A stretch of DNA of 64,000 bases, from NCBI RefSeq assembly GCF_036013745.1, contig NZ_CP107880.1:124001-188000 (forward strand), given 5' to 3'. Positions 7,450-15,733 of the stretch are shown here, one piece after another (within the stretch, counting starts at the first letter, position 1; the number at the start of each line of letters is the position of its first letter). The position numbers and the translations under genes are program-made. The DNA comes from Streptomyces sp. NBC_00483. Its GTDB lineage: Bacteria > Actinomycetota > Actinomycetes > Streptomycetales > Streptomycetaceae. The notes under the pieces were generated by a model. The model did not search any database. It was given only the letters and a program-made list of their open reading frames with translations, and was not told where the DNA came from.

Positions 7450-7656
7450 TCAGACGTCGTCCTCCGCACAGGGCAGGTGGGTGTCACCGTCCGACCAGTG
7501 GTTGATCCAGCCACAAGCGCCGCACGCATAGCGTCCGTTGATGCCTGCCACCACGGTTCCGCAGCCACCGCACTGCTTCTCGGTGACCTGCTGCCCGGAG
7601 AGGAAGGCGGCAGCGGCCACTGCCGTCTCCACGTTCTGGTCATGCGACACGTCCAT
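7450..7656 (-). CDS. small zinc-ribbon-like hypothetical protein
   Basis: A 68-residue protein. It has two cysteine pairs, CGGCGTV (30-33 CxxC) and ACGAC (CxxC), ten residues apart, followed by HWSDGDTHLPC. The CxxC-x10-CxxC pattern is that of a small rubredoxin-like or zinc-ribbon fold. No signal peptide is present. It is divergent from the peroxiredoxin gene, with 121 bases between the starts. The function is unknown; a redox or structural role beside a peroxiredoxin is conceivable but not shown. Confidence 0.6.
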   Translation of the reverse strand: MDVSHDQNVETAVAAAAFLSGQQVTEKQCGGCGTVVAGINGRYACGACGWINHWSDGDTHLPCAEDDV

Positions 7657-7777
7657 GAGCCGCCCCTACCCAGCTTCCACCGGCTCAACATCCCTGGGGC
7701 ACATTCTGTTCGGTACGACTTACTGTCCGGTATACGTGAACGGCACACGCGTCCACTGTCGAGCCCTGGGAGGCCCC

Positions 7778-8251
7778 ATGCCCACGTCCGCCCGGATCCA
7801 AGCCGGATCCGTCGTCGAGGACTTCACCCTGCCCGACGAGACGGGGGCGCCCACTTCGCTGTCGTCCCTGCTCTCCGACGGGCCGGTCGTGCTCTTCTTC
7901 TACCCGGCCGCACTCACCCCCGGCTGCACCGCGGAGGCCTGCCACTTCCGGGACCTGGCGGCGGAGTTCGCGGCGGTCGGCGCGCGCCCCGTGGGGATCA
8001 GCTCCGACGCCGTCGAACGCCAGCGGGAGTTCACGCAACGGCACACGCTCGGGTTTCCGCTGCTGTCCGACCCGGAGGGCGAGGTGCGCGGCCGGTTCGG
8101 GGTGGCGCGCGGCTTCGGCCCGTTGCCGACCAAGCGCGCCACGTTCGTCATCGGCACCGACCGGCAGGTCCTCGAGGTGGTCCGCAGCGAGTTCAGGATG
8201 AGCGCGCACGCAGACCGGGCTCTCGAAGTGTTGCGTACGAAGGCGGGTTGA
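7778..8251 (+). CDS. BCP/PrxQ-type peroxiredoxin
   Basis: A 157-residue thiol peroxidase of the bacterioferritin-comigratory-protein class. The catalytic motif LTPGCTAEACHF carries the peroxidatic cysteine and a second cysteine five positions later, the intrahelical arrangement of PrxQ enzymes. The protein reduces hydrogen and organic peroxides in the cytoplasm using thioredoxin. The start is ATG 7778 with GGGAGG five bases before it. The longer upstream frame has no Shine-Dalgarno. A 17-base-pair hairpin follows the gene. Confidence 0.9.
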   Translation: MPTSARIQAGSVVEDFTLPDETGAPTSLSSLLSDGPVVLFFYPAALTPGCTAEACHFRDLAAEFAAVGARPVGISSDAVERQREFTQRHTLGFPLLSDPEGEVRGRFGVARGFGPLPTKRATFVIGTDRQVLEVVRSEFRMSAHADRALEVLRTKAG

Positions 8252-8273
8252 GGAGCTGTCCTCGCCAGGGCTC

Positions 8274-8322
8274 GTCGTCGAACTCCCGTCGTCCTACGAA
8301 GAGCAGACGGGAGTTCGACGAC
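8274..8322. terminator. long hairpin terminator
   Basis: Perfect 17-base arms (8274-8290 and 8306-8322) with a 15-base loop lie between the convergent peroxiredoxin and siderophore permease genes. The site probably serves both. Confidence 0.75.
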
Positions 8323-8327
8323 AGGTC

Positions 8328-10382
8328 CTAACGCCGCCCGCGGACCAGCAGGTACACGAAGTACGGCGTGCCGACGACGGCCGTCATCAGGCCCGCGCCC
8401 AGCTGCGCCGGGGCGATCACGGAGCGACCCAGCAGGTCCGCGACGCAGACCAGGGCCGCGCCCAGAAGCATCGCGACGGGCACGACGCGCACATGCCTGC
8501 GCCCCACCAGGGCGCGGGCCGCGTGCGGCGCGACGAGGCCCACGAAGCCGATCGTGCCCGCGGCGGCGACGGCCGTGGCGCTGAGCAGCACGCTGAGCAC
8601 CAGGAAGCCGAGGCGGCCGCGCGCGAGGTCGAGGCCGAGGAGGCGGGGCGTGTCCGCGTCGAGGGAGACGAGGTCGAGCTCCTTGCGCCGGGCGACCGCG
8701 ATGACGGCGCCGACGACGAGCACGGCCGCGACCGGCAGGACATCCGGGAGGCTGCGCCCGTACGTCGAACCGGACAGCCACACCAGGGCCTTGGTCGCGC
8801 TGAACCGGTCGGTGAGCACGATCAGGAGACTGATCAGGGCCGCCGTCCCCGACGCCGTGCCGATGCCGATCAGGACGAGCCGGCTCTGCTGGAACCCGCC
8901 CTTGGCCGCGAGACCGAAGACGACCGCGGAGGTGATGCCCGCGCCCACGAACGCCGCCGCGGCGATGGACCACGAACCGGCGCCGGGCACCGTGGTGACC
9001 AGCAGGACCGCACCGAGCGCCGCGCCGCCGGAGACGCCGAGGACGCCGGGTTCCGCGAGCGGGTTGCGGGTCACGGACTGCACGAGGGTGCCGGACAGGG
9101 CGAGCGCCGCGCCGGCGCACAGCGCGGCCAGGACGCGCGGCACCCGGGTGTCGAGGACGAACGTGATGGCCTGACCGGCCTGCCCGCCCGCCCAGTTGAC
9201 GACGTCGCCGAGCAGCAGGGTGCTGTCGCCGAGGAGCACGCCCGCGACGGCCGTGCCGACCAGCACCGCCGCCAGGCCGACCACGGTGACCGCGAACACC
9301 CTGCGGCTCGGGATGCGCAGCCGGTCCGGGGGCGCGGCGGCCTCCCCGTCCCGCAGCCGCAGCGCCATCACGACCAGGAACACCGCGCCGACGACGCTGG
9401 TGACCACGCCCGTCGGCACGGTGACCGCCACCTGGGCGGAGGTCACGGCGCGCAGCAGCAGGTCCGAGCCGAGCACGAGCGCGGCGCCGACGAGGCCCGC
9501 GACGGGGATGCGCACCCGGTGCCGTACGAGCGAACGCACGCGGCGGGCCACCGGCCTGACCAGCGCCGGGGCGCACAGGCCCACGAAACCGATCGGTCCG
9601 GCCAGGGTGACGGCGGCCGCCGAGAGGAGCGCGGCGAGCACGACGGCGGTGACGCGGGTGCCGCGCACCGGGATGCCGAGGCCGCGCGCCGCGTCGTCCC
9701 CGAGCGCAAGACCGTCGACGCGGCGGGCGAGCAGCACCAGGCCGATGAGCGCGACGATCACGAGGGGCGCCATGCGGACCACGCCCGCGAAACCGTTCTG
9801 GGCGATGCTGCCCTGGTTCCACTGGTAGAGGCCCTCGGTCTGTTCCGGGAAGAGCAGGATCAGCGACTCGGTGACGGCGTTGAGGCCGAGGGCGAGGGCG
9901 CTGCCCGCGAGGACCAGGCGGACGGTGGTGGCGCCGCGTCCGGCGAGGCCGAGCACGACGGCGGCCGCGGCGAGTCCGCCGACGAGGGCGACCGCGGAGG
10001 ACGCGAACACGGAGACGGTCGCGCCGGTGGCCGCGAGCACGCCGAGCGCGAGGTACGAACCGGCGTTGACGGCGAGGGTGTCGGGCGAGGCGAGCACGTT
10101 GCGGCTCACCGCCTGCAGGACGGCGCCGGCCGCGCCGAGCGCCACGCCGACGAGCAGTCCGGCCACCATGCGCGGCAGCCGGGAGGCGACGACGACGGAG
10201 GCGTCGCCCGCCTCGGCCTGCCCGGTGAGGGCCTGCCACACCTGGCGCGCGCCGACGTCGGCCGTGCCGTAGGTGATGTCGACGACGGCGAGCACGGCGA
10301 CGAGCAGCACGAGCCCGGCCGTCACCCCGACGGCGCCGAAGGACGGCGCCGTCAGAGTGCGGGGAGGTGAGGTGACGGCCAC
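8328..10382 (-). CDS. ferric-siderophore ABC transporter permease, fused FecC-FecD type
   Basis: A 684-residue membrane protein made of two tandem FecCD permease modules, about 1-345 and 355-684, each with around nine to ten spans. Both halves contain the family motif of Arg-Pro or Arg-Val-Pro followed by glycines (SRLPRMVAGLLVGVALG and TRVPRVLAALCAGAALA), then a VQ/LQ-x-V-x-R-N segment (LQAVSRNVLASPD, VQSVTRNPLAEPG). The EAA-like coupling loops GIGFVGL-type occur in both halves. The fusion resembles FhuB. It lies 4 bases after the binding-protein gene and belongs to the same iron-regulated operon. Confidence 0.92.
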   Translation of the reverse strand: MAVTSPPRTLTAPSFGAVGVTAGLVLLVAVLAVVDITYGTADVGARQVWQALTGQAEAGDASVVVASRLPRMVAGLLVGVALGAAGAVLQAVSRNVLASPDTLAVNAGSYLALGVLAATGATVSVFASSAVALVGGLAAAAVVLGLAGRGATTVRLVLAGSALALGLNAVTESLILLFPEQTEGLYQWNQGSIAQNGFAGVVRMAPLVIVALIGLVLLARRVDGLALGDDAARGLGIPVRGTRVTAVVLAALLSAAAVTLAGPIGFVGLCAPALVRPVARRVRSLVRHRVRIPVAGLVGAALVLGSDLLLRAVTSAQVAVTVPTGVVTSVVGAVFLVVMALRLRDGEAAAPPDRLRIPSRRVFAVTVVGLAAVLVGTAVAGVLLGDSTLLLGDVVNWAGGQAGQAITFVLDTRVPRVLAALCAGAALALSGTLVQSVTRNPLAEPGVLGVSGGAALGAVLLVTTVPGAGSWSIAAAAFVGAGITSAVVFGLAAKGGFQQSRLVLIGIGTASGTAALISLLIVLTDRFSATKALVWLSGSTYGRSLPDVLPVAAVLVVGAVIAVARRKELDLVSLDADTPRLLGLDLARGRLGFLVLSVLLSATAVAAAGTIGFVGLVAPHAARALVGRRHVRVVPVAMLLGAALVCVADLLGRSVIAPAQLGAGLMTAVVGTPYFVYLLVRGRR

Positions 10383-10386
10383 GTGC

Positions 10387-11370
10387 CTACTTCTTCGTCA
10401 GGGCGGCGACGACGCCGTCGATGTAGTGCTCCATCGACTTCGGCCCGCCGAACAGCCAGGTGCCGTCGGCCAGTCGGTGCACGTCGCCGGCCTTCACGAA
10501 GGGCAGCGAGGTCCACACGGAGTTGTCGGCGAGGTCCTTGGTGAAGACGTCGGAGCCGCCGGCCTTCTTGTTGCCGATGTACGTGAACCGCACGTCGTCG
10601 CCGAGTCCGGTGAGGCCCTCGACGTCGGTGGTGGCCAGGCCGTAGTCCTTGTCGCCCTTGACCTTCCAGGCGTTCTTCAGGCCGAGGTCCTCGTTGACGG
10701 AGCCGAGCAGCGAGGTGCTGGTGAAGGCGCGCACGGAGACCTGGTTGGAGGCGGAGTAGCCGTCGGCGGTGGCGATCCTCGAGCCGTCGGCGCCCGCGTC
10801 CTTGAGCGCCTTCTTGCCCTCGGCGAGCTTCGACTCGTACGCCTTCTTGGCGGCCTTGGCCTCGTCCTCCTTGCCGGTGGCCTTCGCGATGGTGTCGAGG
10901 GTCTCGAACATCGTGCCGACCTGGTCGGCGCCGTCGGCCGACTTGACCGTGAGCACCGGGGCGATCTTCTTCATCTGCTTGATCGCGGACGCCGACAGGT
11001 CGTTCGTGGCGATGATGAGGTCCGGGGTGAGGCCCGCGATGCTGTCCATGCTGGGCTCGCCCCGAGTGCCGACGTCCTTGGGCGAGTTGGTGAGCGGCGC
11101 GGCGGTGTCCCACGCCTTGTAGCCCTTGACGTCGGCGACACCGGCCGGGTCGACGCCGAGCGTGACGAGGGACTCGACGACGTTCCACTCGGTGCCGACG
11201 ATCTTGGTGGCCGGACCGTCCAGGCTCACCTTGGAGCCGTCTCCACCGGTCACGGTGATCTTCTCGGACTTGGCGTCGGAGCCGGTCTTGGCAGGCTCGG
11301 AGGTGCCACAGGCGGAGAGGACGAGGGCCGCTGCGGCGGCCGATGCGGCGACGATCAGGGGGCGTCTCAT
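10387..11370 (-). CDS. ferric-siderophore ABC transporter substrate-binding lipoprotein
   Basis: A 327-residue lipoprotein. A short signal (MRRPLIVAAS...) ends in the lipobox LSAC, giving a lipid-anchored Cys19 or so. The mature part is a FecB/FhuD-type TroA-fold protein, with GEPSMDSIAGLTPDLII typical of the family. It should capture a ferri-siderophore outside the membrane and deliver it to the fused permease. The start ATG overlaps the stop of the ATPase gene by 4 bases. The wrong-frame extension up to 11859 is excluded. Confidence 0.92.
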   Translation of the reverse strand: MRRPLIVAASAAAAALVLSACGTSEPAKTGSDAKSEKITVTGGDGSKVSLDGPATKIVGTEWNVVESLVTLGVDPAGVADVKGYKAWDTAAPLTNSPKDVGTRGEPSMDSIAGLTPDLIIATNDLSASAIKQMKKIAPVLTVKSADGADQVGTMFETLDTIAKATGKEDEAKAAKKAYESKLAEGKKALKDAGADGSRIATADGYSASNQVSVRAFTSTSLLGSVNEDLGLKNAWKVKGDKDYGLATTDVEGLTGLGDDVRFTYIGNKKAGGSDVFTKDLADNSVWTSLPFVKAGDVHRLADGTWLFGGPKSMEHYIDGVVAALTKK

Positions 11371-12239
11371 GAGGTGCTCTGGAGCCTTTCGCTTCTGCTG
11401 TGGTGACGGCCTATCGCGCGGGTGCGCAGCCGTCCGGTGAAGGGGTCGGTGTCGACATCGACGCGGATGCCGTACGTCTCGGTGAGGCGCTCGGAGCGCA
11501 GTACGTCCCCGGGGGCGCCGTCGGCGATGACGCGGCCGTCGCTGAGCAGCGCGATCCGGTCGGCGACGGCGGCGGCCTGGTCGAGGTCGTGCAGGACGAC
11601 GCCGACGGCGATGCCGCCGTCGTCCGCCAGGTCCCGCATGAGGTCGAGGAGTTCGATCTGGTAGCGCAGGTCGAGGTAGGTGGTCGGCTCGTCGAGGAGG
11701 AGCACGCCGGTCTGCTGGGCGAGGCAGCTCGCCAGCCACACGCGCTGCAACTGCCCGCCGGAGAGCTGGTCGACGCCCCGGTCCGCGAGTGTCTCGACCC
11801 CGGTCATCGCGAGGACCTGCGCGACGACCTCGGCGCCGTCGGCGTCGGCCTGCCCCCACCGTCCGCGGTAGGGGTAGCGGCCGAACTCGACGACGTCGCG
11901 CACGGTGAGCCCGCCCGGCGTGGGCCGGCTCTGCGTCAACAGGGCGACGCGGCGGGCGAACTGGCGGGCGGTGAGGTCGAAGCCGTCGGCGGCATCGGAT
12001 GTTCCCGCGTCGAGGCTCAGCGTGCCGTGCCGGGGCTTCTGAAGCCGTGCGATGGTCCGCAACAGCGTGGACTTGCCGCTGCCGTTGGGACCGACGAGGG
12101 CGGTCACTTCGCCAGGCTTGAGGACGAGGGCCGCGTCATGCACGACGTCGACTCCGTCATACGACACGGTCACATGCTCGGCCGACAGTTCGTGACCGCG
12201 CGGACGAGAGGCGCTACCTGCGCGTTCACCAGATCTCAC
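11367..12239 (-). CDS. ferric-siderophore ABC transporter ATPase (FecE/FhuC type)
   Basis: A 290-residue ATPase with Walker A GPNGSGKST (about 51-59), Q-loop LLTQSRPTPGG, signature LSGGQLQRV, Walker B VLLLDEPTTYLD and the H-loop in VVLHDLDQAAA. The QSRPTPGGLTVRDVVEFGRYPYRG segment is typical of iron-siderophore ATPases. It is the first gene of the operon: ATPase, binding protein, permease. Its start lies directly downstream of a perfect iron box, so iron repression through a DmdR/IdeR-type protein is expected. Confidence 0.92.
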   Translation of the reverse strand: MRSGERAGSASRPRGHELSAEHVTVSYDGVDVVHDAALVLKPGEVTALVGPNGSGKSTLLRTIARLQKPRHGTLSLDAGTSDAADGFDLTARQFARRVALLTQSRPTPGGLTVRDVVEFGRYPYRGRWGQADADGAEVVAQVLAMTGVETLADRGVDQLSGGQLQRVWLASCLAQQTGVLLLDEPTTYLDLRYQIELLDLMRDLADDGGIAVGVVLHDLDQAAAVADRIALLSDGRVIADGAPGDVLRSERLTETYGIRVDVDTDPFTGRLRTRAIGRHHSRSERLQSTS

Positions 12240-12245
12240 GTTCTG

Positions 12246-12262
12246 AAGGTTAGCCTAACCTT
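12246..12262. promoter_or_regulatory. iron box (DmdR1/IdeR-type operator)
   Basis: AAGGTTAGCCTAACCTT is a perfect 17-base palindrome with one central base. It agrees with the core of the actinobacterial DtxR/IdeR consensus TTAGGTTAGGCTAACCTAA. It ends 7 bases before the ATPase start codon on the minus strand, so a bound repressor would block that promoter. Dps on the other strand starts 122 bases away and could also be affected. Confidence 0.88.
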
Positions 12263-12383
12263 ACCCCTCGGGGAACCCCGGGTGTCGCCTCCCCGATCCG
12301 GGCCGATCATGAATGGATCTCGCATACGGGGTAGTCGGACAGCGCAGCTCATTCAGCCCGAAGTCCGAAGGGAGACACGCACC

Positions 12384-12941
12384 ATGGCTCTGCGGAGCAA
12401 CCCGAAGTACACCGTCCCCGGCCTCGACGTGACCGAGGCGGGCGAGCTCATCGACATCCTGCAGCTGCGCCTGCACGCGCTCAACGATCTGCACCTCACG
12501 CTCAAGCACATCCACTGGAACGTCGTCGGACCGCACTTCATCGCCGTGCACGAGATGGTCGACCCGCAGGTCGACAAGGTCCGCGCGATGGCGGACGAGG
12601 TGGCGGAGCGCGCCGCGGCGCTCGGCGGCGTCAGCCACGGCACACCCGGCGTGCTCGTCGCCGCGCGGACCTGGGAGGACTACAGCGTCGGCCGGGCGGA
12701 CGCGATCGCCCATCTCGGCGCCCTCGACATCGTCTACACCGGCCTCCTCGAGGACGTCCGCAAGGCGGTCGAGCAGACCGGCAGGATCGACCTGGCCACC
12801 CAGGACCTGCTGATCGGACAGCTGCGCGAGCTCGAGAAGTTCCAGTGGTTCGTCCGCGCCCACCTCGAGACGGCGGGCGGCGCCCTGCGCACCGGTGACG
12901 CCGACACCGAGACGGAGGCGGCACACCAGGCCGTACGGTGA
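12384..12941 (+). CDS. dps: Dps family DNA-binding ferritin-like protein
   Basis: A 185-residue Dps. The inter-subunit ferroxidase ligands are in place: His44 (KHIHWN), His56 and Asp60 (AVHEMVD), Asp71 and Glu75 (ADEVAERA). Dps forms a dodecameric shell that oxidises ferrous iron with peroxide and often coats DNA in stationary phase. The start is ATG 12384 with GAAGGGAG upstream. A short basic N-terminus and a charged C-terminal tail of about 20 residues are present, as in other Streptomyces Dps proteins. It is divergent from the iron-siderophore operon, joining import and safe storage. Confidence 0.92.
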   Translation: MALRSNPKYTVPGLDVTEAGELIDILQLRLHALNDLHLTLKHIHWNVVGPHFIAVHEMVDPQVDKVRAMADEVAERAAALGGVSHGTPGVLVAARTWEDYSVGRADAIAHLGALDIVYTGLLEDVRKAVEQTGRIDLATQDLLIGQLRELEKFQWFVRAHLETAGGALRTGDADTETEAAHQAVR

Positions 12942-13031
12942 GGCCCACGAGCCCGAACGTGTGACTGCGCCCCGCCGGTGCACCCCGCGCACCACCGCGT
13001 GTGCCTACCGTAGGAGTTCGTCAATTGTTGA

Positions 13032-13058
13032 GTCGACGCGGCACAGCGCCGCGTCGAC
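13032..13058 (+). promoter_or_regulatory. 11-bp hairpin just before a small gene
   Basis: GTCGACGCGGC and GCCGCGTCGAC form perfect 11-base arms around ACAGC. The hairpin ends 3 bases before the GAGGAG ribosome site of the 59-residue gene. It may be the Dps terminator, or a structure that controls translation of the small gene. Confidence 0.5.
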
Positions 13059-13072
13059 CGTGAGGAGCTCTC

Positions 13073-13252
13073 ATGTCCGACGATCCCATGTCCGACGAAG
13101 AGCCGCAGCGCACACGGAAGTTGGGCGTCGAGATGCGGCAGGTGTCGCTGGATGACGGCAGCGTGATGACGATCGTGTGCGACGCGGGCCTGTCCGAGGC
13201 GGATGTGCGCTCGCGCGCCACACGGATCGCCGAGGACAACCGGCGGCAGTAG
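13073..13252 (+). CDS. small hypothetical protein (59 aa)
   Basis: An ATG at 13073 with GAGGAG six bases upstream opens 59 codons ending in TAG at 13250-13252. The product begins MSDDPMSDEE and ends AEDNRRQ. It is strongly acidic at the N-terminus and has one Cys. The codon pattern has the G/C-rich third positions expected of a real Streptomyces gene. I do not recognise a family. Streptomyces genomes often hold such short acidic proteins. It lies between Dps and the HPP membrane protein, all on the same strand. Confidence 0.65.
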   Translation: MSDDPMSDEEPQRTRKLGVEMRQVSLDDGSVMTIVCDAGLSEADVRSRATRIAEDNRRQ

Positions 13253-13311
13253 CGGGCCCGCCGCTTTCTTGAGCAGCGGGCCCGCCGCCTTCTTGCCTCA
13301 GAGGCAAGCAA
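13251..13311 (+). repeat. 21-bp direct repeat followed by a short palindrome
   Basis: The block AGCGGGCCCGCCGC(T/C)TTCTTG occurs twice, at about 13251-13271 and 13276-13296, differing at one position. It is followed by CTTGCCT CAG AGGCAAG (about 13293-13309), a 7-base inverted repeat. All lie in the 124-base gap before the HPP gene. The palindrome could be a terminator or an operator. Confidence 0.55.
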
Positions 13312-13376
13312 AATGCCAGGGCTTCAACATTCTGTTTATGATCACCGGGCCCCCGCTTCCCCTGCCCGGAGATCGC

Positions 13377-13865
13377 ATGTCCACGCCCCCGTCCGCCGTC
13401 CCCCGCCCCCATCCGCTGCACGCCCTGCGGGCGACCGTCTTCGCGATCGGCGCCCTGCTGGTGCTCGTCGGCGTCGGCGTGCTGCTGCGGCAGCCGCTCC
13501 TGATACCCCCGCTCGCCGCGAGCGCCGCCCTGGTGCACGGCGCGCCCGGACTGCCGATCTCGCAGCCGCGCAATCTCGTCGGGGGCCAGCTGATCTCCGC
13601 CGCCATCGGGTTCGGGACGCTCGCGGTGACGGGGAGCAACGGATGGGGCGCGGCCGTCGCCGCCGGGCTCTCGCTGGGGGCGATGATGCTCACGCACCTC
13701 TCCCACTCCCCCGCGGCCGCCACCTCGGTGATCGTCGTGCTGCAGGCCCCGCACCCCGTCCCCTTTCTCTCCCTCCTCGCGCTCGGCACCGCGCTGCTGG
13801 TCCTGATCGGACTGCTGCCGGGCCGGATCGGCGGACACCCCGTCCGCTACCCATTGAGCTGGTGA
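13377..13865 (+). CDS. HPP family integral membrane protein
   Basis: A 162-residue protein with four hydrophobic spans (about 17-37, 41-56, 72-110 as two, and 133-150). The family signature HSPAAATSVIVVLQ (about 108-121) and the segment LIPPLAASAALVHGAPG are present. HPP proteins are small membrane proteins; in plants and cyanobacteria relatives carry nitrite across membranes, so transport is possible but unproven here. The start at ATG 13377 fits the family N-terminus; the longer frame from 13203 runs through repeats. Confidence 0.8.
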   Translation: MSTPPSAVPRPHPLHALRATVFAIGALLVLVGVGVLLRQPLLIPPLAASAALVHGAPGLPISQPRNLVGGQLISAAIGFGTLAVTGSNGWGAAVAAGLSLGAMMLTHLSHSPAAATSVIVVLQAPHPVPFLSLLALGTALLVLIGLLPGRIGGHPVRYPLSW

Positions 13866-13922
13866 CCGGGCGTCCGTAGCTGTTAGTGTTCTTGGACCTT
13901 TCGCCTCTTGAGGGGAACGAAC

Positions 13923-13952
13923 ATGGCGGTGGACGACGACATCTCCGGGTGA
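13923..13952 (+). CDS. candidate leader peptide MAVDDDISG
   Basis: A well-placed GAGGGG site is followed after 7 bases by ATG and nine codons, MAVDDDISG, then TGA at 13950-13952. It lies 128 bases before the first ABC-F start and directly before a cluster of mutually exclusive hairpins. ABC-F resistance genes are often controlled by ribosome stalling on short leader ORFs, so a regulatory peptide is plausible. The peptide itself matches no leader I know. Confidence 0.5.
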   Translation: MAVDDDISG

Positions 13953-14008
13953 ATACCCGGCTCTGACAGGCCAGTGGCCGGTGCGCTGACGCACCGCCTC
14001 GGTGGCCT
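13945..14008 (+). promoter_or_regulatory. candidate attenuator upstream of ABC-F
   Basis: A hairpin CCGGG/CCCGG (13945-13949, 13956-13960) covers the leader stop codon. Next, AGGCCA (13968-13973) can pair with TGGCCT (14003-14008), enclosing GGTGCG/CGCACC (13980-13985, 13990-13995). The same AGGCCA can instead pair locally with TGGCC (13975-13979). Such competing stems are what ribosome-mediated attenuation needs. No clear U-tract follows. Confidence 0.45.
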
Positions 14009-14079
14009 CACAGTCGTCCCCCTTTCCTGTTCCGGGCAGCCGTATCGGCCTGCCCGTCTCCCACGCGAGGTCTGCTTCC

Positions 14080-15714
14080 GTGTCCGACGCTTCCGTCGTC
14101 TGCTCGAACCTGTCCTTCTCCTGGCCCGACGACACCCCGGTGTTCGACGGCCTGTCCTTCTCCGTGCCGTCCGGCCGCACCGGGCTCGTGGCCCCGAACG
14201 GCGCGGGCAAGAGCACCCTCCTCAAGCTGATCGCCGGTGAGCTGCGGCCCACCGGCGGCTCGGTGACCGTGCACGGTGTGCTCGGCCATCTCCCCCAGAA
14301 CCTGCCGCTGGCCGGCTCGCTCACCGTGGCCCAGGTGCTCGGTGTCGCCGAGATCGTCCGGGCCCTGGACTCCGTCGAGTCGGGGGATGTGAGCGAGGAG
14401 CACTTCACCGTCATCGGCGACGACTGGGACATCGAGGAGCGCACCCGCGCCGAACTCGACTCCCTCGGCCTCGGCGCCCTCGATCTCGACCGGCGCCTCG
14501 ACACGCTCAGCGGCGGGCAGATCGTCTCCCTGGGCCTGGCCGCCCAACTGCTGCGCCGGCCGGATGTGCTGCTCCTCGACGAGCCGACCAACAACCTCGA
14601 CCTCGACGCCCGCCGCCACCTCTACGACGTGCTGGAGCGCTGGAACGGCTGCCTGCTGCTCGTCAGCCACGACCGTGCGCTCCTGGACCGGATGGAGCGG
14701 ATCGCCGAACTGCACCACGGCGAACTGCGCTGGTACGGGGGCAACTTCACCGCGTACGAGGAGGCGGTGGGCGCGGAGCAGGACGTCGCCGAGAAGAACG
14801 TCCGCAACGCCGAGCAGGAGGTGAAGCGGGAGAAGCGGGAGATGCAGCAGGCCCGCGAGCGTGCCGAGCGCCGCGCGAGCAACGCCGCGCGCAACCTGAA
14901 GAGCGCCGGACTGCCCAAGATCTTCGCCGGGACCATGAAGCGCGGCGCCCAGGAGTCCGCGGGCCGGGCCGGTCAGACGCACGCGGCCCGCGTCGGCGAC
15001 GCGAAGGCGCGCCTCGACGAGGCGGAGCGCGCCGTGCGCGACGATCCGCGCCTGGTCCTCGATCTGCCCGACACCAAGGTGCCCGCGGGCCGCACCCTCG
15101 TCCTCGCCGAGCACGCACAGGTCCTCCGGGGCGAGCAGGACCTGTTCGCCGCCGGGGGCGTCGACTTCTCGGTGCGGGGGCCTGAGCGCATCGCTCTGAT
15201 GGGTCCCAACGGAGCGGGGAAGACCACCCTGTTGCGGCTCGTGAGCGGCGATCTCCGGCCGAGCGGCGGCAGCGTGAAGCGGGCCGACGGCCGGATCGCC
15301 TATCTGTCGCAGCGTCTGGACCTGCTCGACCCCGAGCGCACCGTCGCGGAGAACTTCGCCGCGTTCGCGCCGGGGCGCCCCGAGGCGGAGCGGATGAATC
15401 TGCTGGCCCGGTTCCTGTTCCGCGGCCCGCGCGCCCAGCTGCCGGTCGGGGTGCTCTCCGGTGGGGAGCTGCTGCGGGCCACCCTGGCCTGCGTGCTGTG
15501 CGCGGAGCCGGCCCCGCAGCTGCTGCTCCTCGACGAGCCGACGAACAACCTCGACCTGGTCGGCGTCGGCCAGCTGGAGAGCGCGCTCGCCTCCTACCAG
15601 GGCGCGTTCATCGTGGTAAGCCACGACGAGCGGTTCCTTGCCCGGATCGGAGTGGAGCGCGGACTGCGGCTCGCGGGCGGCGAGCTGACCGAGGTGGGGG
15701 CGCCCGAGATGTGA
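14080..15714 (+). CDS. ABC-F family ATP-binding protein (ribosome-acting), first copy
   Basis: A 544-residue protein with two ATPase domains and no membrane segments. Domain 1 has Walker A APNGAGKST, signature LSGGQIVSL and Walker B LLLDEPTNNLD with the switch LLVSHDRALLDRM. Domain 2 has GPNGAGKTT, LSGGELLRA and LLLDEPTNNLDL. The linker (about 220-310) is strongly charged and helical, as needed to reach into the ribosome E site. ABC-F proteins protect ribosomes from antibiotics or aid translation. The GTG start at 14080 has GAGG nine bases upstream. It follows a leader ORF and hairpins and is followed by a second ABC-F gene. Confidence 0.9.
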   Translation: MSDASVVCSNLSFSWPDDTPVFDGLSFSVPSGRTGLVAPNGAGKSTLLKLIAGELRPTGGSVTVHGVLGHLPQNLPLAGSLTVAQVLGVAEIVRALDSVESGDVSEEHFTVIGDDWDIEERTRAELDSLGLGALDLDRRLDTLSGGQIVSLGLAAQLLRRPDVLLLDEPTNNLDLDARRHLYDVLERWNGCLLLVSHDRALLDRMERIAELHHGELRWYGGNFTAYEEAVGAEQDVAEKNVRNAEQEVKREKREMQQARERAERRASNAARNLKSAGLPKIFAGTMKRGAQESAGRAGQTHAARVGDAKARLDEAERAVRDDPRLVLDLPDTKVPAGRTLVLAEHAQVLRGEQDLFAAGGVDFSVRGPERIALMGPNGAGKTTLLRLVSGDLRPSGGSVKRADGRIAYLSQRLDLLDPERTVAENFAAFAPGRPEAERMNLLARFLFRGPRAQLPVGVLSGGELLRATLACVLCAEPAPQLLLLDEPTNNLDLVGVGQLESALASYQGAFIVVSHDERFLARIGVERGLRLAGGELTEVGAPEM

Positions 15715-15733
15715 CCCGTCGGCGTGACGACAT

